Part shown: positions 1 to 12,545 of the stretch, piece after piece
How positions within the stretch are numbered: the first letter of the stretch is position 1
How the letters are laid out: the number at the start of each line of letters is the position of its first letter
Assembly: GCF_028858725.1 (NCBI RefSeq)
Contig: NC_084773.1
Coordinates: 1,726,350 to 1,790,349, forward strand
DNA length: 64,000 nucleotides
Reading direction: 5' to 3'
Source: Colius striatus
Lineage: Eukaryota > Chordata > Aves > Coliiformes > Coliidae
The notes under the pieces: model-generated
Database searches by the model: none
The model's input: only the letters and a program-made list of their open reading frames with translations
Told to the model about the DNA's origin: nothing
Program-made: the position numbers and the translations under genes

Positions 1-382
1 AACTCTCCATTACCACGCTCGTTTGAGCCTCCTGATCCCTACAAGTTCTCTCCTCTGTCCACGCTTTCTGCCTCTTCCCATGGATAGTTTCCTGCACCAT
101 CAACCAGACCTGTTTCGCCTGTACTGCCTTAGACAGAGTCCTCTTAATCTCCCTCCATGTTTTAAGATCCTGGTCCATCCCCTTGGTCACTGCCAAAGCA
201 GCCTGCAGCATCTCCTCCTCTACCTCTGTCCAATTCTCCATGGGTGCCTGTAACACACCCTGCCTCTGCAACCATAGGATGCAAGCGGCCGTGGGCACAC
301 AGTGAACCCGCCCACCCACCTCAAGTGCAACTGCCTTGAGCACCTTAATCACTTGTTCCATCTGTGCCATGGCCACAGACAT
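1..382 (-). CDS. gag: Endogenous retrovirus gag, N-terminal part (runs off window)
   Basis: Read on the minus strand from the ATG at 382-380, the frame stays open for about 126 codons to the edge of the window without a stop, so the gene continues beyond base 1. The product starts with a few residues including an M-E-x-V-I-K-V stretch, then a helical, charged region rich in Glu, Lys and Gln, as expected of a retroviral matrix (MA) domain; the start resembles alpharetroviral MA. It sits directly downstream of an LTR and a tRNA-Trp-type primer binding site in the same orientation, which is the main reason for calling it gag. The leader between primer binding site and ATG is only 14 nt, far shorter than in exogenous alpharetroviruses, so either the leader is deleted or the true start lies elsewhere in the frame. 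Family assignment is inference from LTR, PBS and position. Confidence 0.68.
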   Translation of the reverse strand, partial: MSVAMAQMEQVIKVLKAVALEVGGRVHCVPTAACILWLQRQGVLQAPMENWTEVEEEMLQAALAVTKGMDQDLKTWREIKRTLSKAVQAKQVWLMVQETIHGKRQKAWTEERTCRDQEAQTSVVMES

Positions 383-396
383 CCCGCGTTCCGCAG

Positions 397-414
397 ATCA
401 CATCGGGGTCACCA
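397..414 (-). promoter_or_regulatory. Retroviral primer binding site, tRNA-Trp type
   Basis: On the minus strand these 18 bases read TGGTGACCCCGATGTGAT. They match the complement of the 3' end of tRNA-Trp, the primer used by avian leukosis/sarcoma-type viruses, at 17 of 18 positions (a T replaces a C in the CGACG core). The site follows the LTR end by two bases, the normal arrangement. Confidence 0.85.
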
Positions 415-416
415 TA

Positions 417-661
417 TGTTGGCATTACCGGCAACATCGCCAGGCCGCCCACACAGATCACTCAGCTCACTGACCACTGAGGGGACAGGATCACTGCATA
501 CTCAGTAGGGGTGATGCTTTGTTCCAGCTTTATTGCTTGCACCATGTGCTTATATCTGCCAGCACAAGCACCTCCTTTCGCTCTGCCCCGTGCCTGCCTC
601 TTCAGTAGTCTCTGCCTCTCGCATCACAGCATCACAACCCGAGATCTTCTGGGCACCTACA
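417..661 (-). mobile_element. 5' LTR of an alpharetrovirus-like endogenous retrovirus
   Basis: A roughly 245-bp LTR on the minus strand, bounded by TGTAGG at its start (near 661) and CCAACA at its end (417), immediately before the primer binding site. A TATA-like element (ATATAAG) lies at 555-549 and AATAAA at 534-529, so the polyadenylation signal falls between TATA box and expected cap site, as in alpharetroviral LTRs. That leaves about 100 bp of R plus U5, also alpharetrovirus-like. The downstream boundary is fixed by the PBS; the upstream boundary at 661 is chosen from the TG start and the LTR length typical of short avian ERVs, and is less certain. The second LTR and target-site duplication are outside the window. 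Confidence 0.75.
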
Positions 662-3600
662 ATGTTTTTGTAGATGTACTAGAAATAGCATCTGTTTTCA
701 CTATGGTAGACTAGCTGCTTGGTAAAACCAAACAGCAATCTTGAGAGTTATACAAAAGAGATGACTGAAAATCTGGGCATTAATGCAGTTATGTTGAACG
801 CAGCATTTACTAGCTGAGGGAGGCTCAACCCAGTTAATTCTACTAATCTGGGACAGACGTTTTCAATCTGTCATATCTTCATGATATGGGTTGTACCTTC
901 ATGATCCAAACAAGTGATTACTAATGTTAAGAGGTAAGGTATGATGGTTGATCTGAATAATGTCTATTGAAATGATGGAATACTTCTCTTTTTTAAGTAG
1001 TTGATTCTGTTCTTTCCGAAAACTCAAGCACAGTCACTGACATCTATTTCTTTGTGTTCATGTCTTGCAGAGTTCTTCATGGCCTTGACACCTAGCAGGA
1101 CTTTCTGTGAATAAAAGAGCCTGGACTCTGGAACACAGTTAAGGTGTACCTGTATTCTGTCTCTCAGGTAATGCTTTTCACTCGTGTCCAAAAATAACAT
1201 GTGTCCAACCTATGCTGGTCAGCTTTGTTATAAAATGAATGATGTCAAATTGTGTTTTGTCACATATCTGAAAATCACCTCTCTAACATTCATTGAAGGA
1301 TTGTATTTTCACCTCTCCAGTGTTTTTGGGAAACTTGACCTGATAAAGATCTGTCAAGTAACAAAACATGACTTTACATGGTAAAGGTTTTTACTTGCTT
1401 CATTCCCCAAGAACATTGTGATGTACTGAAAGAAATAGTAAATTCTAGTGTTCACATTTCATGTGCCTGGATTGAAAACCAAATGAACGGGCAATGGAAC
1501 TGAGCTCCTTTCTGATCCTTCCACTCCACTGGGTTTCCTTTGAGTGAGAGTAGTGTTAAAATGACTTCTCTGTCATTTTGTAATTGTCACCCCCTCCTCC
1601 CAATAAAACACAGTCTTTGCACAGTTGTGATTCAAATACAGCTAGAAATTCTGTGTGCAGTGGCATGCCAACATTATGCCAGCCTGAACTGGGGTATATT
1701 CACCTGTGTCTGGCAGCACAGCAGATAGCAATTACAAAACAAAAGAGGGACATTTCTCTCTAGGTACCTTTCTTTCCAAAGGCCCTACACAGCTTAACCC
1801 TGTGAGACAGTTATTTAGAATTTGTATTCTCTTCACTGCTGTCTGATATTAGCCCTGGAAATGAATTGGGAACTGAGGGAAATGCAGCTTTCTGTGGTCT
1901 GAGCATGTAAAATAGAAGCACTTCACTGCAGTGTGAGTGAGGACAAAGATGTTTCTCCTAGCTATCTACTTTTACCAGAGGCAAACTCTTTAAAATGATA
2001 GACTTCTGAGCACTGCTTAAGAGGCCTTTTTGTGAATTTATCTAGTATGAGTGAGAGCTACTTGATGGGGAGATATTGCAGGTATTGGGTGTTTAACTGC
2101 ATTCGAAGTACTCCCTACATGTTGCAGCAAGATCATTTCAGTCTTAAAAATGATGCAGTGCTACAGTAATGCCAACATCTAAATCATAGATGCCTGTGAA
2201 AAGGCAATATGTTGTCAGAGAGTGAGAAAAAAAAAACCCATAGAGCTGCTGAAGAACACAAATATTGTTCAGTACTAGTGGTGAATGGCTATACCTGTAA
2301 CAGTAATATATAAACCCTTAGAAGCTTACTGTATGCTGCAAGATGCTACCACTCAAGCAAGATAATTCAGACAACCACATTCATCATCCTATTTTAATAT
2401 GGGGTTTTTTTAAGGCTATAGTCACAGCTAATTGTGAGCCTTCAGGCTCACTACTGGATATAAGACAAGGCTGTGCTACCTCACTAATGAACTGAGCTCT
2501 GTAAAATATATCCCAATGAAGGATTCCTGGAGACAGAGACATCAAATTCAAGGGTTAATTTGCTGCATAAACAAAACACTGGCTGAAACTCTTACAGCGT
2601 GCTGCAAACTCATCTATTTTTATGACTTAACCTTTACTGATCTGCATCTGTTAATCAGCTCTATTATGCAGCTGCTATTTATGTTTACAAAGCTATAACT
2701 GAATGTCCTTGGTACTAAAGATGCAAGATATTTGGATTCTGGTTTTAATCATATTCCTTGATGGTGATGTCCTCACCTCTTGGATGAGGCCAGCTAATCT
2801 ATTTGCTTCCTACTGAGAGAGGTCTGTTGCTACAATACAGTGACTCAGCTAATCTAAATCCTTGACTGTTCTGCCTGAATTTGAACATTTCACAGAATTT
2901 TAAGGTATATGGAACCAAAACAAGATTTTCTGTAGAAATATGCTATTTCAAAAGAAAAATGATATTGATTCCACAGAAAACTAGGTAATAAAAATTTTAG
3001 GCATTGAACTTGAAATCTCCCCCATAGCTTTCAGAGTTGTCAAAAATGCTGCTGTCTCACAGCTAATTACCACTGTAGGATTCCTACTGTAGAGGAACCC
3101 ACCCGTGTTTGCACGATGAATTCCCTTGTATGCTATAGAGGCAGCAGCTGTTGTGGGAGGAGGCAGCTCTCACACTGAGATGTTCTTCTTGAAAATGTCC
3201 TGCCAGATGTCAAAATTATTTATTTACTTATTTACTGGGGGAGAGAAATGAGTATAACTTGGGTGTCTTGTGTTGTAACAGATGGCAGAGAGAGAGGTGT
3301 ACACCCTTGGAGCGATGCCCACGTTTCTAGATTGGAGCTAACATCAGTGAAATAAGTCAGCTAAATGCATTTTGAATAAGATCTAATGTCTTGTTTCAAG
3401 AGAGTCTTCTTTAAGGGTTCTTATCTCAGCTCTAATTTCCCATCTTATGACATTTCACATGTTCTTCCATGCTTTGATTTTCACTCACAGGCTGTAGTAG
3501 TTATTTTGTGAAGGAGCAGGTGGTTAGGCTTTTCATCCCAGACCATTGCAAAATGCTGTTTGTTCGAGTCTAAATTTGAGGTATTAGAGTGAACATCTTG

Positions 3601-4830
3601 GTAGGAACTCAGCCAAGCAAAGGTCAACGTCTGATTGTGTAACTTCTAGATATATAAGGTTTGGGGAGTTTCATAATCTATTATATTGCTTTTTAAAAGT
3701 GCTAATATTAATCCCTGCAAGCAAAGAAATACTGTGTAAGCAAGAGCAATATAACTTAGTTTCTGTGCTTAATTTTCCTTGTGAAATAAAAGAAAACTAA
3801 TGAGAATAAGAATATTTTAGCACAGTAGTTCTGTAAAGGATAGGGAAGGGAAAGCATTACAGAACTTTTAAAAGGTATTGTAGCATTTCTGAGTGTCGAA
3901 TGTCAGAGATTATCTCTTGTTCTCTTGCAGTTCTGTAGAAGAAATGGAGTTAATCTCTAAACCCTAAAATGATTGTAAGAAAGGGCATGCTTAAAGCACC
4001 CTTGGTGTGGTTTAAAACATATAGTTAGTGTAATGCAATTGTGTGGTGAAATGGCTGTAACATATCAGAAGTTGGAGAGTGTTCCTGATTTGATAAGGCA
4101 TTCAAATCTTGATAAAGACCTAAATCTGTTGCTGTGTCTTGCACTTTCATCTTTTAGTCCCATTGAATTTCATATTGGAAAGGAGGTTTCTTTCAATTCT
4201 CATTCATCCATGGTCTCTGAAAGGAGTACAGCACTTGATGAAACATAGCATTTAAAAATTGATGTGACAGTTTTAAGAGTAGTTACAGCACATTAACAAC
4301 CATTACGTTACGAGTTCAATTCACAGCATCATATAAACATGTCACTGTGGTGCACTAGTCTTCTTGCCAATAAAAATATATTGGGTAGCTTGGTATCCAC
4401 ATTTTGTATAGCTGGTTTCAGATGGTTTTAACTAGGAACATCATCAAAATTGGCTTTTAGAAAGCATTCAGACATGTATTTTATGTCCAACTGATTATTA
4501 GTGGGCTATACATCAATAAGCAGAGTAGAACATATGCTTAAGATTGTGCTGCAATTTTACTCAGTCTTTGTGATCAGTCCAGCAATTATGCAGTGGAACA
4601 GAAGTCTTTCTCAACTGCAATGAAGAACTTCTGTTTTCTCATGAGCAGGCAACTAAAGCAGCTGCACTTCTTTATGTTTATATAGTGGTGTAGGCCACAA
4701 GAATATTTCAGGGCATATGATCATTATAGAGATGATGACAGAGTGCTTCCCTCAATACAAAACATGCTACAGAATGATTTATATAATACCAAATTTCCTT
4801 AGTTAGTACTAAAGTTACTCTGGTTACACA
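662..4830. other. Intergenic sequence, no gene recognised
   Basis: AT-rich, CpG-poor DNA between the ERV and the first CR1. Short reading frames here are at chance length and have no recognisable domains. A segment at 1071-1167 is flanked by acceptor-like and donor-like motifs (TTGCAG before, CAGGTAATG after), but all three frames contain stops, so it is not called an exon. A short TTAT/TTAC-rich tract occurs near 3217-3234. Confidence 0.6.
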
Positions 4831-5268
4831 TAGAAACACAGAATGGTGGGGGTTGGAAGGGACTTCTAAATATCATCTAGTCCAACCTCCCTGCTCAAGC
4901 ATGTCCCACCTAGACCGGGTGACACAGGAACACATCCAGGTGGGTTTGAAAACCTCCAGAGAAGGAGCCTCCACACCCTCCCTGGGCAGCCTGGGCCAGG
5001 GCTCCCTCACTGAAACACTGAAATAGTTTCTCCTTAAGTTTAGGTGGAACTTTTTGTGTTCCAGCTTTTGTCCATTACCCCTTGTCCTTTCACTGGACAC
5101 AACAAAAAAAAGTGCTGCCCCATCATCTTGACAAACATCTTTTAAATACTAGTGAGTATTAATGAGGTCCCACCTCAGTCTCCCCCAGGTTAAGCAGCTC
5201 CAGGTGCCACAGCCTTTCCTCCTAAGGGATGCTTCAGTTCCCTGATCATCTTGGTGGCCCTGAAGATT
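4831..5268 (-). mobile_element. CR1 LINE, 5'-truncated 3' end
   Basis: The plus strand begins with the reverse complement of the CR1 3' terminus (CAGAATGGTGGGGGTTGGAA) and runs upstream through the C-terminal ORF2 region, with remnants such as LDMFLC-like and RTRGNG-like peptides on the minus strand. It breaks off after the segment that reads GATCATCTTGGTGGCCCTG. It is a typical 5'-truncated insertion of about 440 bp. Confidence 0.9.
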
Positions 5269-6596
5269 ACCCGTTATAAGCAAATACATTGGACTACCAT
5301 TTATTGTGCACTCTGGGTAGATTTAATCAAGGGTTTAGCACAAAGTTGTCAGCATGCACACAGGCAACCTGAATGCAAGAGAAATGTCCTTGCTCTCTTG
5401 GCCTTGCTCTGCAGTTCTGTAAAAAGACATTCAGGCTTTTAAATCTCTGTAAAGGAGAATCTGTAAATTCAATATATTTGTAAAAAGAGCAGAGGATGTT
5501 TTGGCTGTTCATTGAACAACAGTTTGTCCAATTCATATGTTTTTAATGAGCAAACTAGCTTCACAGTACACTGTACTAAACTTGGATTTTTCAGATGGCT
5601 TGTGCTGTTTGTTCTTATTTTCTTGTGCTAGGCTAAAAATTCTTAGGTAAAATTTTCACTGCATAGAAAATGGATGATATCAAGCTCTCTACAGGCAGCA
5701 AAATGGAAACAGTATACTGAAGAAACCCATGAACAGATAAGTGACAAACCCTACATAGAACTTTGAAGAAAATTACAATGGTGTGTGTGGCAGCATTGCA
5801 AGGAGTGATACAAGAGACCTGACAACTTCAAACATGGGGCTGGCTGCTGCTAACTGCAGTGAGAATGTCCAAAGTTTTGGAAACCTCCAGAATGCTTCTG
5901 AGCACACATTCAGACTACAGGAGTTAAAACTATTGTTTTGAAATTAGTAAGTCTCCATTGCTTAAAAAAAGAATGTCTCTAAAGGTTTTAGTAATATATC
6001 TTCAATGCTGTTGTACAAAGGTGTCTGGGACACAAGGTTTCAGGTTGAGAAATGGTTGATTGACACTTGAGGGACAGAAATAAAACCACAGGTTTAATAT
6101 GGAATTAATAGTGTATTTCCTTAGTTAGGAGTCCCAACCCTTGTGATTTATAAATGATGTAGTCAGCATTTGTGACTGAAATGTTGGCATCTGCCAATCG
6201 TTTGCAAAAGATTCAAAACTGAGTGATTGTGTTACTTTTTAGGCCTACACTGTATTGTATTAAATATAGCTGGTCAGAAGGCAATTTTGTAGTAAAGTAC
6301 TGGCCTTACCCTCTATACTAAGGCCCAAAACTGTGAAGACCTACAGAAACATTTGCTTTCCTACATTAGGAGTTTTGAATTACCCTGTGAATACAGTTGT
6401 TTCTACAAACTGTTCCTTTCAGAACAGAATTCATAGGTGTGGATTTCCACACTTCTGACAATCTCTGATTCTCAACCTTGCAACTGTATCCTACTGTTAC
6501 TATGTATTTGCCAGTAAATCACATATTATAACTGTGTTCTTATGTATTGCATAGACATCTGCCCTTCATGTTTTAAAAGTGTATTTAAAATAGACA
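5269..6596. other. Intergenic sequence, nothing recognised
   Basis: AT-rich single-copy-looking sequence between two CR1 copies; no gene, tandem repeat or transposon end stands out. Confidence 0.5.
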
Positions 6597-7314
6597 AATG
6601 AATGAGTGCATGACCAGCTGGCTGGATGAGGGGAGAGCAGCAGATGTCATCTACCTTGACTTCAGCAAGGCTTTGGACACTGTCTCCCATCACATCCTCA
6701 TTAGAAAGCTCAGGCAGTGTGGCTTGGATGAGTGGATGGAGAGCTGGCTGAATGACAGAGCCCAGAGGGTGCTGATCAATGGCACAGAATCAAGTTGTAG
6801 GCCTGTGGCCAGTGGAGTTCCACAGGGATGGGTTCTGGGGCCAATCTTGTTCAACATCTTCATCAACCACCTGGATGAGGGGACAGAGTGACCCTCAGCA
6901 AGTTCCCTGCTGGCACCAAACTGGGAGCACTGGCTGATTCCCCAGAGGCTGTGCTGCCATTCAGTGGGATCTCAACTGGCTTGAGAGCTGGGCAGAGAGG
7001 AACCTCCTGAGGTTCAACAAGGACAAGTGCAGAGTCCTGCACCTGGAGAGGAACAACCTCATGCACCAGTACAGGCTGGGGATTGACCTGCTGGAGAGCA
7101 GCTCTGCAGAGAGAGATAAACTAACTATGAACCAGCAATGTGCCCTCATGGGCAAGAAGCCAATGGCATCCTGGGATGCATCAAGAACAGTGTATCCAGC
7201 AGGTCAAGGGAGGTTCTGCTCCCCCTCTGCTCTGCCCTGTTGATGCCTCATCTGGAGTCCTGTGTCCAATTCTGGGCTCCTCAGCTCCAGAGGGACAGAG
7301 AACTGCTGGAGAGC
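6597..7314 (+). mobile_element. CR1 LINE fragment with degenerate reverse transcriptase
   Basis: Plus-strand CR1 piece covering the middle to C-terminal part of ORF2. The frame at 6598-6891 encodes a recognisable RT region: [13 protein letters not shown] (motif A, with the first catalytic Asp) and [18 protein letters not shown] (motif B, where the usual PQGS reads PQGW). The frame then hits TGA at 6889-6891. Downstream, in another frame, the usual FADD catalytic box is replaced by FPAG (6903-6917). Further 3' are the CR1 segments encoding HQYRLG- and WARSQWHPG-like peptides. Sequence similarity stops near 7314, before the CR1 3' terminus, so this copy is truncated at both ends. Confidence 0.9.
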
Positions 7315-10300
7315 ACGGAATTTTCTTTGCAGGGGTGTTATGTGGTTTGAAATTTAAGGAAACAGTGCCCTAGAGCCTTTGGCTCATGTACTGGCAAGAA
7401 GACAAAGTGCCCTGTTTGACACTGCACAGCTTGGTTCAGTTGGGTCACAGAGGCATTTGGAGATGACAGCCTTTCCTCCCACACTCCTGCTAACCTTCCA
7501 TTGGGGGTGCTAGGGGCAAGGGAGAAGCCTCTGCGTGGAGAGCAGAGACTGAGTGGTTATTAGCTGTGCTGCAGGGACAGGAGCAGAAGAGAGCACAGCA
7601 GGCTGCTTTCTACTGCCTTCTTCCATTCTATGCAGCCATCAGATCCTCTCTGTGAATGCAGGAAGAATTAGTACAGTGTATTTTGTGCCAATACAGAGCT
7701 GTTTGAATCGGTATGCTCATAACATGTGACATCACTTAAGGCCAGATAAATATTTACTAAACTCACGTAAAGAAAACACAGAGAACCCTTATGTCTTAAT
7801 ACATTTAACAGTTTTGCATAGCACCCTGCAAATATTTTCATTTAGTATTTCAGTTAGTGTTTCAAGTTCCTGTTGTGGTTTTTTGTGAACTGTCTATAAA
7901 ATAGAAGTAAAATCTCCTGACATGATTCAGAACACAGGTAGGTAGGCATGAAATGTTATTAATACAAAGGAAACAGTCTAGGTAATAAAAATTGAGATGC
8001 TTAACTGACCACCTAAATAACAATTTGGTTAATTTTTGTTCTCTGTTCATGTTCATAAGGCAAACTTTTGGGAAGGGAGGATCATGCTGATTTGGTGTCC
8101 TTTCTAAAGTTGTAGCTGAGGCACACCCGGTGTGCTCATTTCTGTCACATTCTCATATGGTTCAACTGTACTTCTGCCACCTTGGACAAGCAAATGCAAG
8201 GAGGATCAGAAATAGAAAGCTGACATGTTTTTCCTTCAGGGATATTGCAGCAGCAGGTGTTCTGGGAGAATTCAGTGAAGCTGTCTAATGAAACTAAGTA
8301 AAAGCGTGGGACCGCTGGAATAGGTCCCATGAAGTCACCTCCCAGAGAAGTCCCTATGATGCATTTGTAAAACTGCACATTGGAAAACGAGATTTATGTT
8401 TTAAATACAAATGTTAGAACATAGAAAAGGGTCACCTTTATAAGAAATACATCATGGGGGAAATACAAGTTTGAAAGGTGACTAATTTAAAATGGGTGAC
8501 ATTTCGTGAGTAGCAAATCCATTTCCATGAGGACATTTCCCTTGCACTACCAGAGCACTAATGCAAGTGACCTCTTTAGTGCTCATGAGATCTTAGACTA
8601 ATGTGATTACTGTAGCTATCTGAGTTGGTACATAGCTTTTAAGGGAGAAATGTTTCTAAAATCAGCTACAAATAAACACACAGAGAAGGATGTGCAGTGA
8701 TATCATCAACATCATGTCTGTTTGGTGACTCAGATATGTCCTTCAAGACAGGTGACGTGTTGGATGTCACCTTTATACACTGCATAACATCCTTAGTGTA
8801 TAGCAAACATCCACTTCATCCCATGTTTCTGTTGTATTTTCTTTATCTCTGCAACAAACAAGTGCCATATGTCTATGGAGTTTGTAAGAAAAATTTTTAC
8901 AACCTACTAGCATGTGTTTAAATAAATGATGAGGCTTTTAAAAAGCCTCAGAATGCTGATCTCTCCAAGGATCACCAGGCAATATGCTGAAGTCCAGAAG
9001 AGTACTTTCTGTGGATGACTTCTTTTCAGCACAGAGATTCTGTTTAGCATTTATCATGAAAATAGGTCTAAGTGCCTGCTGTTCCAGGCTTGGTTACATT
9101 GACATGTGTCAACAATGTTCTTCTCCCTCCGTTCTGGCTTGTTCCCATTTTCAGCAGGACAGTGCTTTGAGAAATGTGTAGATCACTTTTCCAAGGCAAC
9201 CTGTACGAGCATGGCCAGCCCTCTTGCACACCCCATGGAGAAAGTAGGCATCTGCTTTCTCCCTTCTTTCAGCCTGAACTGGATATGCAGACCTGAACTA
9301 ACATTGAAATGAATGCATGAGATAAATGGATATACATGAAACATGATTCACTCAAATAAGGGAAGGTTTTCTTCTAAACATATGATGTGTAGAAATCCAT
9401 GGGGCTTAAAGCATGTATTAGCACCTAAAAGGCAAAGAAAATCTTGCCTGCATTCTTCTCATTTCCCATATGTATTGCTGTGTGCCCAACACAACGTACA
9501 GCATACAGCCTGAGAAGATTAGTCAGTTTTGCTCAGTTAAATGTAGTGACATTTTTGTAGACTTGGATATTTTTGTAGATGGATAGCTGGAAACAGGAGC
9601 TCTTATACAGTTTTCATTTAAGATGTACTAGATTCAATCTGCCCAAGTGAACAGGTATCCCCATTTCTAGCATGTGTAACTTGAGCATTTCATTTCCACT
9701 GCACACAGCTCTCAGAAAGTTACATCTCTAAAATGCTGATATCATTTTAAGAGGCATTGGACCAGCCTAAAGTTTAACTTTGCACTATAATAGCAAATGA
9801 ATATGAAATCAAATCATACTGGTCCTGACCTGCCTGTAAATTTTGTTATCTTTGTTAACATGAACCCTTCTGTAGTTGTTCCTGTGTTAATATCAGTATG
9901 TAGGTGTGATAAGTCATTACTGTACTGTCAGGATCTTAATCCTTTGTTTTCCTTTTACACTCTCAGTTTGCCAACATAACTAATCCCTAGTAATTTGATT
10001 CTTCTTTCACATTGTGATTTCAGTGTTAAGAAACAAAACAGGGTTTAAAATTGCTATTGTACTCTCTGCTTTTGATATTGACTCGATTTAGGACTCTTGT
10101 CATTGAACATACCAGCTATTCAGTATCCCCACTCCCTAACAGACATGGCTATGAATAGCAGGTTGGACAAAAAGTGCTGTTAGTTCTTTTTTGGGCAGTT
10201 TTATGTACAATTAAATTTGGCAAGCTGCATTTTTGGACAAAGGTTTCCATTTACAGTAACAACAATGCTACGTGAAGGATTCTGCTCTTTGTTTTACTCT

Positions 10301-12420
10301 GGACTGGGGACCAAGTTCTTTGACACTTTGGCTAAATTCAGTTACCAGTTACCTTAGTGCAGTTTAGGATTTACAAGGTTGTTGCAATATACCATGGGAT
10401 GTTTTAAGAAACCTCTGAAGTCTATAATTTAAGGACAACTGATATTTAAAGAAAACTTTAGTCAGCAGAGTGATCAAATAAACAAAAATAATCCCAATGT
10501 CAAAAAAAACCCCTAAGTACAAATTTCTGAGAAGATGCTCTTAGAGGATCATGCAAAGCAAACAAATTGTGTAAACTAGGAAATGCCTTCTATTCTGGTG
10601 TTTTGCATCACTGTGGCATCTGCTGAATGCACATTGGGGGTGAAAAGCTTCTGTTGCTTACCCAAACCTCTAACAGTGTGGGAAACCATAAAGGGCAATC
10701 TCATCAGAGCCTGTTGGCTGTGATTACAATTAGAATCAGTCTGTGTCTTCTCAAAGTAAATGTATGTCTGGACTGAGAATACACGAGCAAGCTTTCCTGT
10801 CCTACAGATAGGAATTGGATTTCATCAATCAGAAAACAAGCTTTCCACACGAAAACTTGACAAGGATACATCTTGCATCACTGAAAGTGGAGCAGCCTAA
10901 GCCCTCTGTTTAATAATTTTTTGTTCTGTTTTATAGTAATGGATCCTGACATTCAAACCACCCCTATCATTTCCCTTTACTAGATCTACCTTGCCTTCAT
11001 AACCAGGAGTGCAGCTGGCACTGAAGATAGATTTCTGCCCTGTAGCAGAGACCAGGTTAATACTTTTCTGTTAATGTGCCCAGCAAAACACAATACAATT
11101 TGTTCTGCTCTGCTTAATCGGGCTGAGCAAGGCTGACTGCTCTTGGTCAGGAAAAGAAGCTGGTTGTGAGTGTGTTCAGGAAGCTGTCTCTGCCCAAAGG
11201 GGAGGCCTTTTTACACAACTCCCCTTTTGAGCTAGAAGAGTAATTTAAAAAATGCCTAACTATCATTTTTCAGTGTCAGACTGGTTGTGAGTTTTTCAGC
11301 AATCTCTTGACAGGGAAGAAAAACAGTTTCTATTGTATAAAATCTCATCTTTTTAAAGGTTTAAGCAGGCTCTTTTTCTTCACTTTGGCCTCTTGCTTTT
11401 TCAATGAGAAGGGTGGGGGCATTTGTCAGTAAAACTATACAGGGGAAGGAGGAGTGGAACAAATCTTCAGTCGTATGATTGTCATCATCTTTGCACATGT
11501 ACTGTCAGTGGCCATAGTACATGTGCACTTGCCATAGTGAACTGCAACGATCTACCTCTGTCTGCAGGTGACTTCCTTCTATGTCCCGTGTTGTAGGTGA
11601 ATTGCTCACATTACTGTGCTTGCACACACTCTTCTTAGCAGGATGAACATCTCCAAAGCACCTTAATGCTACTGAGAGACAATTCTCTCTCTCGATCCCA
11701 GTAGACCTAAGTTTATAGACGTAAGCACAGTTCCACAACTTCTCTGGCAGTGGGGACTGTGGATTGGTGACATGACAGGAACATCCTAATGGCAGTCATA
11801 GGCCAGGAGAATTACACTTGCTTAACTCCCTGTGCTCTAAATGCACACAGCTGTACCTCTTTGTGGCCTCTACCCTGGCTTTGTCAGAACAACCATTTCC
11901 CCCTGTGTGTCTAATGGTGTTTAGAAGTAGAAGGTGTTCACATTTTCTTTCATTTTGTTATTGTATAATACATGACCATTTCTACTTTCAATGACTTGTT
12001 ACAAACTCCTATGCAGTTTATACCTTTGAGCACCTAAACTTTAAACTGTGAAAGCGTTAGCATCAGCACAGCTTTATCAAATCTCAAAGAAATTGCTGTG
12101 TGAATTTACTGTGTGTCATCTTAGGCCACCTGTTACATGCAGCATGGCCTGAAGGGATGAACTACAAAGTGTTCTGTCATTCTGTGTATCTTGGATAAAA
12201 GTGCATGTCATAACCATAAAGGCTGAGTTATGTATTTCACGTTAAAGCACAGAGTGATTATCCCAAAACCCAGGGGAAAGAGAATTCAAATCACTCTTAA
12301 GGAAAGCCTGCAGATTTTAAGACACTTAAAAGCAGCCCATTGACAATGTTCAATTGGCTGATGATCCACAGCACTTTGTCTTTGTTAAACTGTTGATTAG
12401 TTGAAGTTTTTTTTAACTAA
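7315..12420. other. Intergenic sequence, no gene recognised
   Basis: About 5 kb of AT-rich sequence upstream of the SYN2 promoter. It contains a 19-bp near-perfect palindrome at 8931-8949 and scattered chance-length reading frames, none with a recognisable domain. No other repeat family could be assigned by eye. Confidence 0.5.
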
Positions 12421-12545
12421 AAATCACAGAATGGTGGGGGTTGGAAGGGACCTCTAGAGATCATCCAGTCCTACCCACTTCTAAAGCAGGTTTCCCTCTA
12501 TCAGGTCACACAGAAACGTGACCAGGAGAGTTTTGAAAAGACATA
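12421..12545 (-). mobile_element. CR1 LINE 3' end, short fragment
   Basis: Starts with the reverse complement of the CR1 3' terminus (CAGAATGGTGGGGGTTGGAA) and extends about 125 bp before similarity fades. It lies immediately upstream of the SYN2 CpG island. Confidence 0.85.

Noticed and set aside
1071..1167. Exon-like segment flanked by acceptor and donor motifs
   Set aside because: All three frames contain stops, and there is no adjoining exon or known gene in this orientation.
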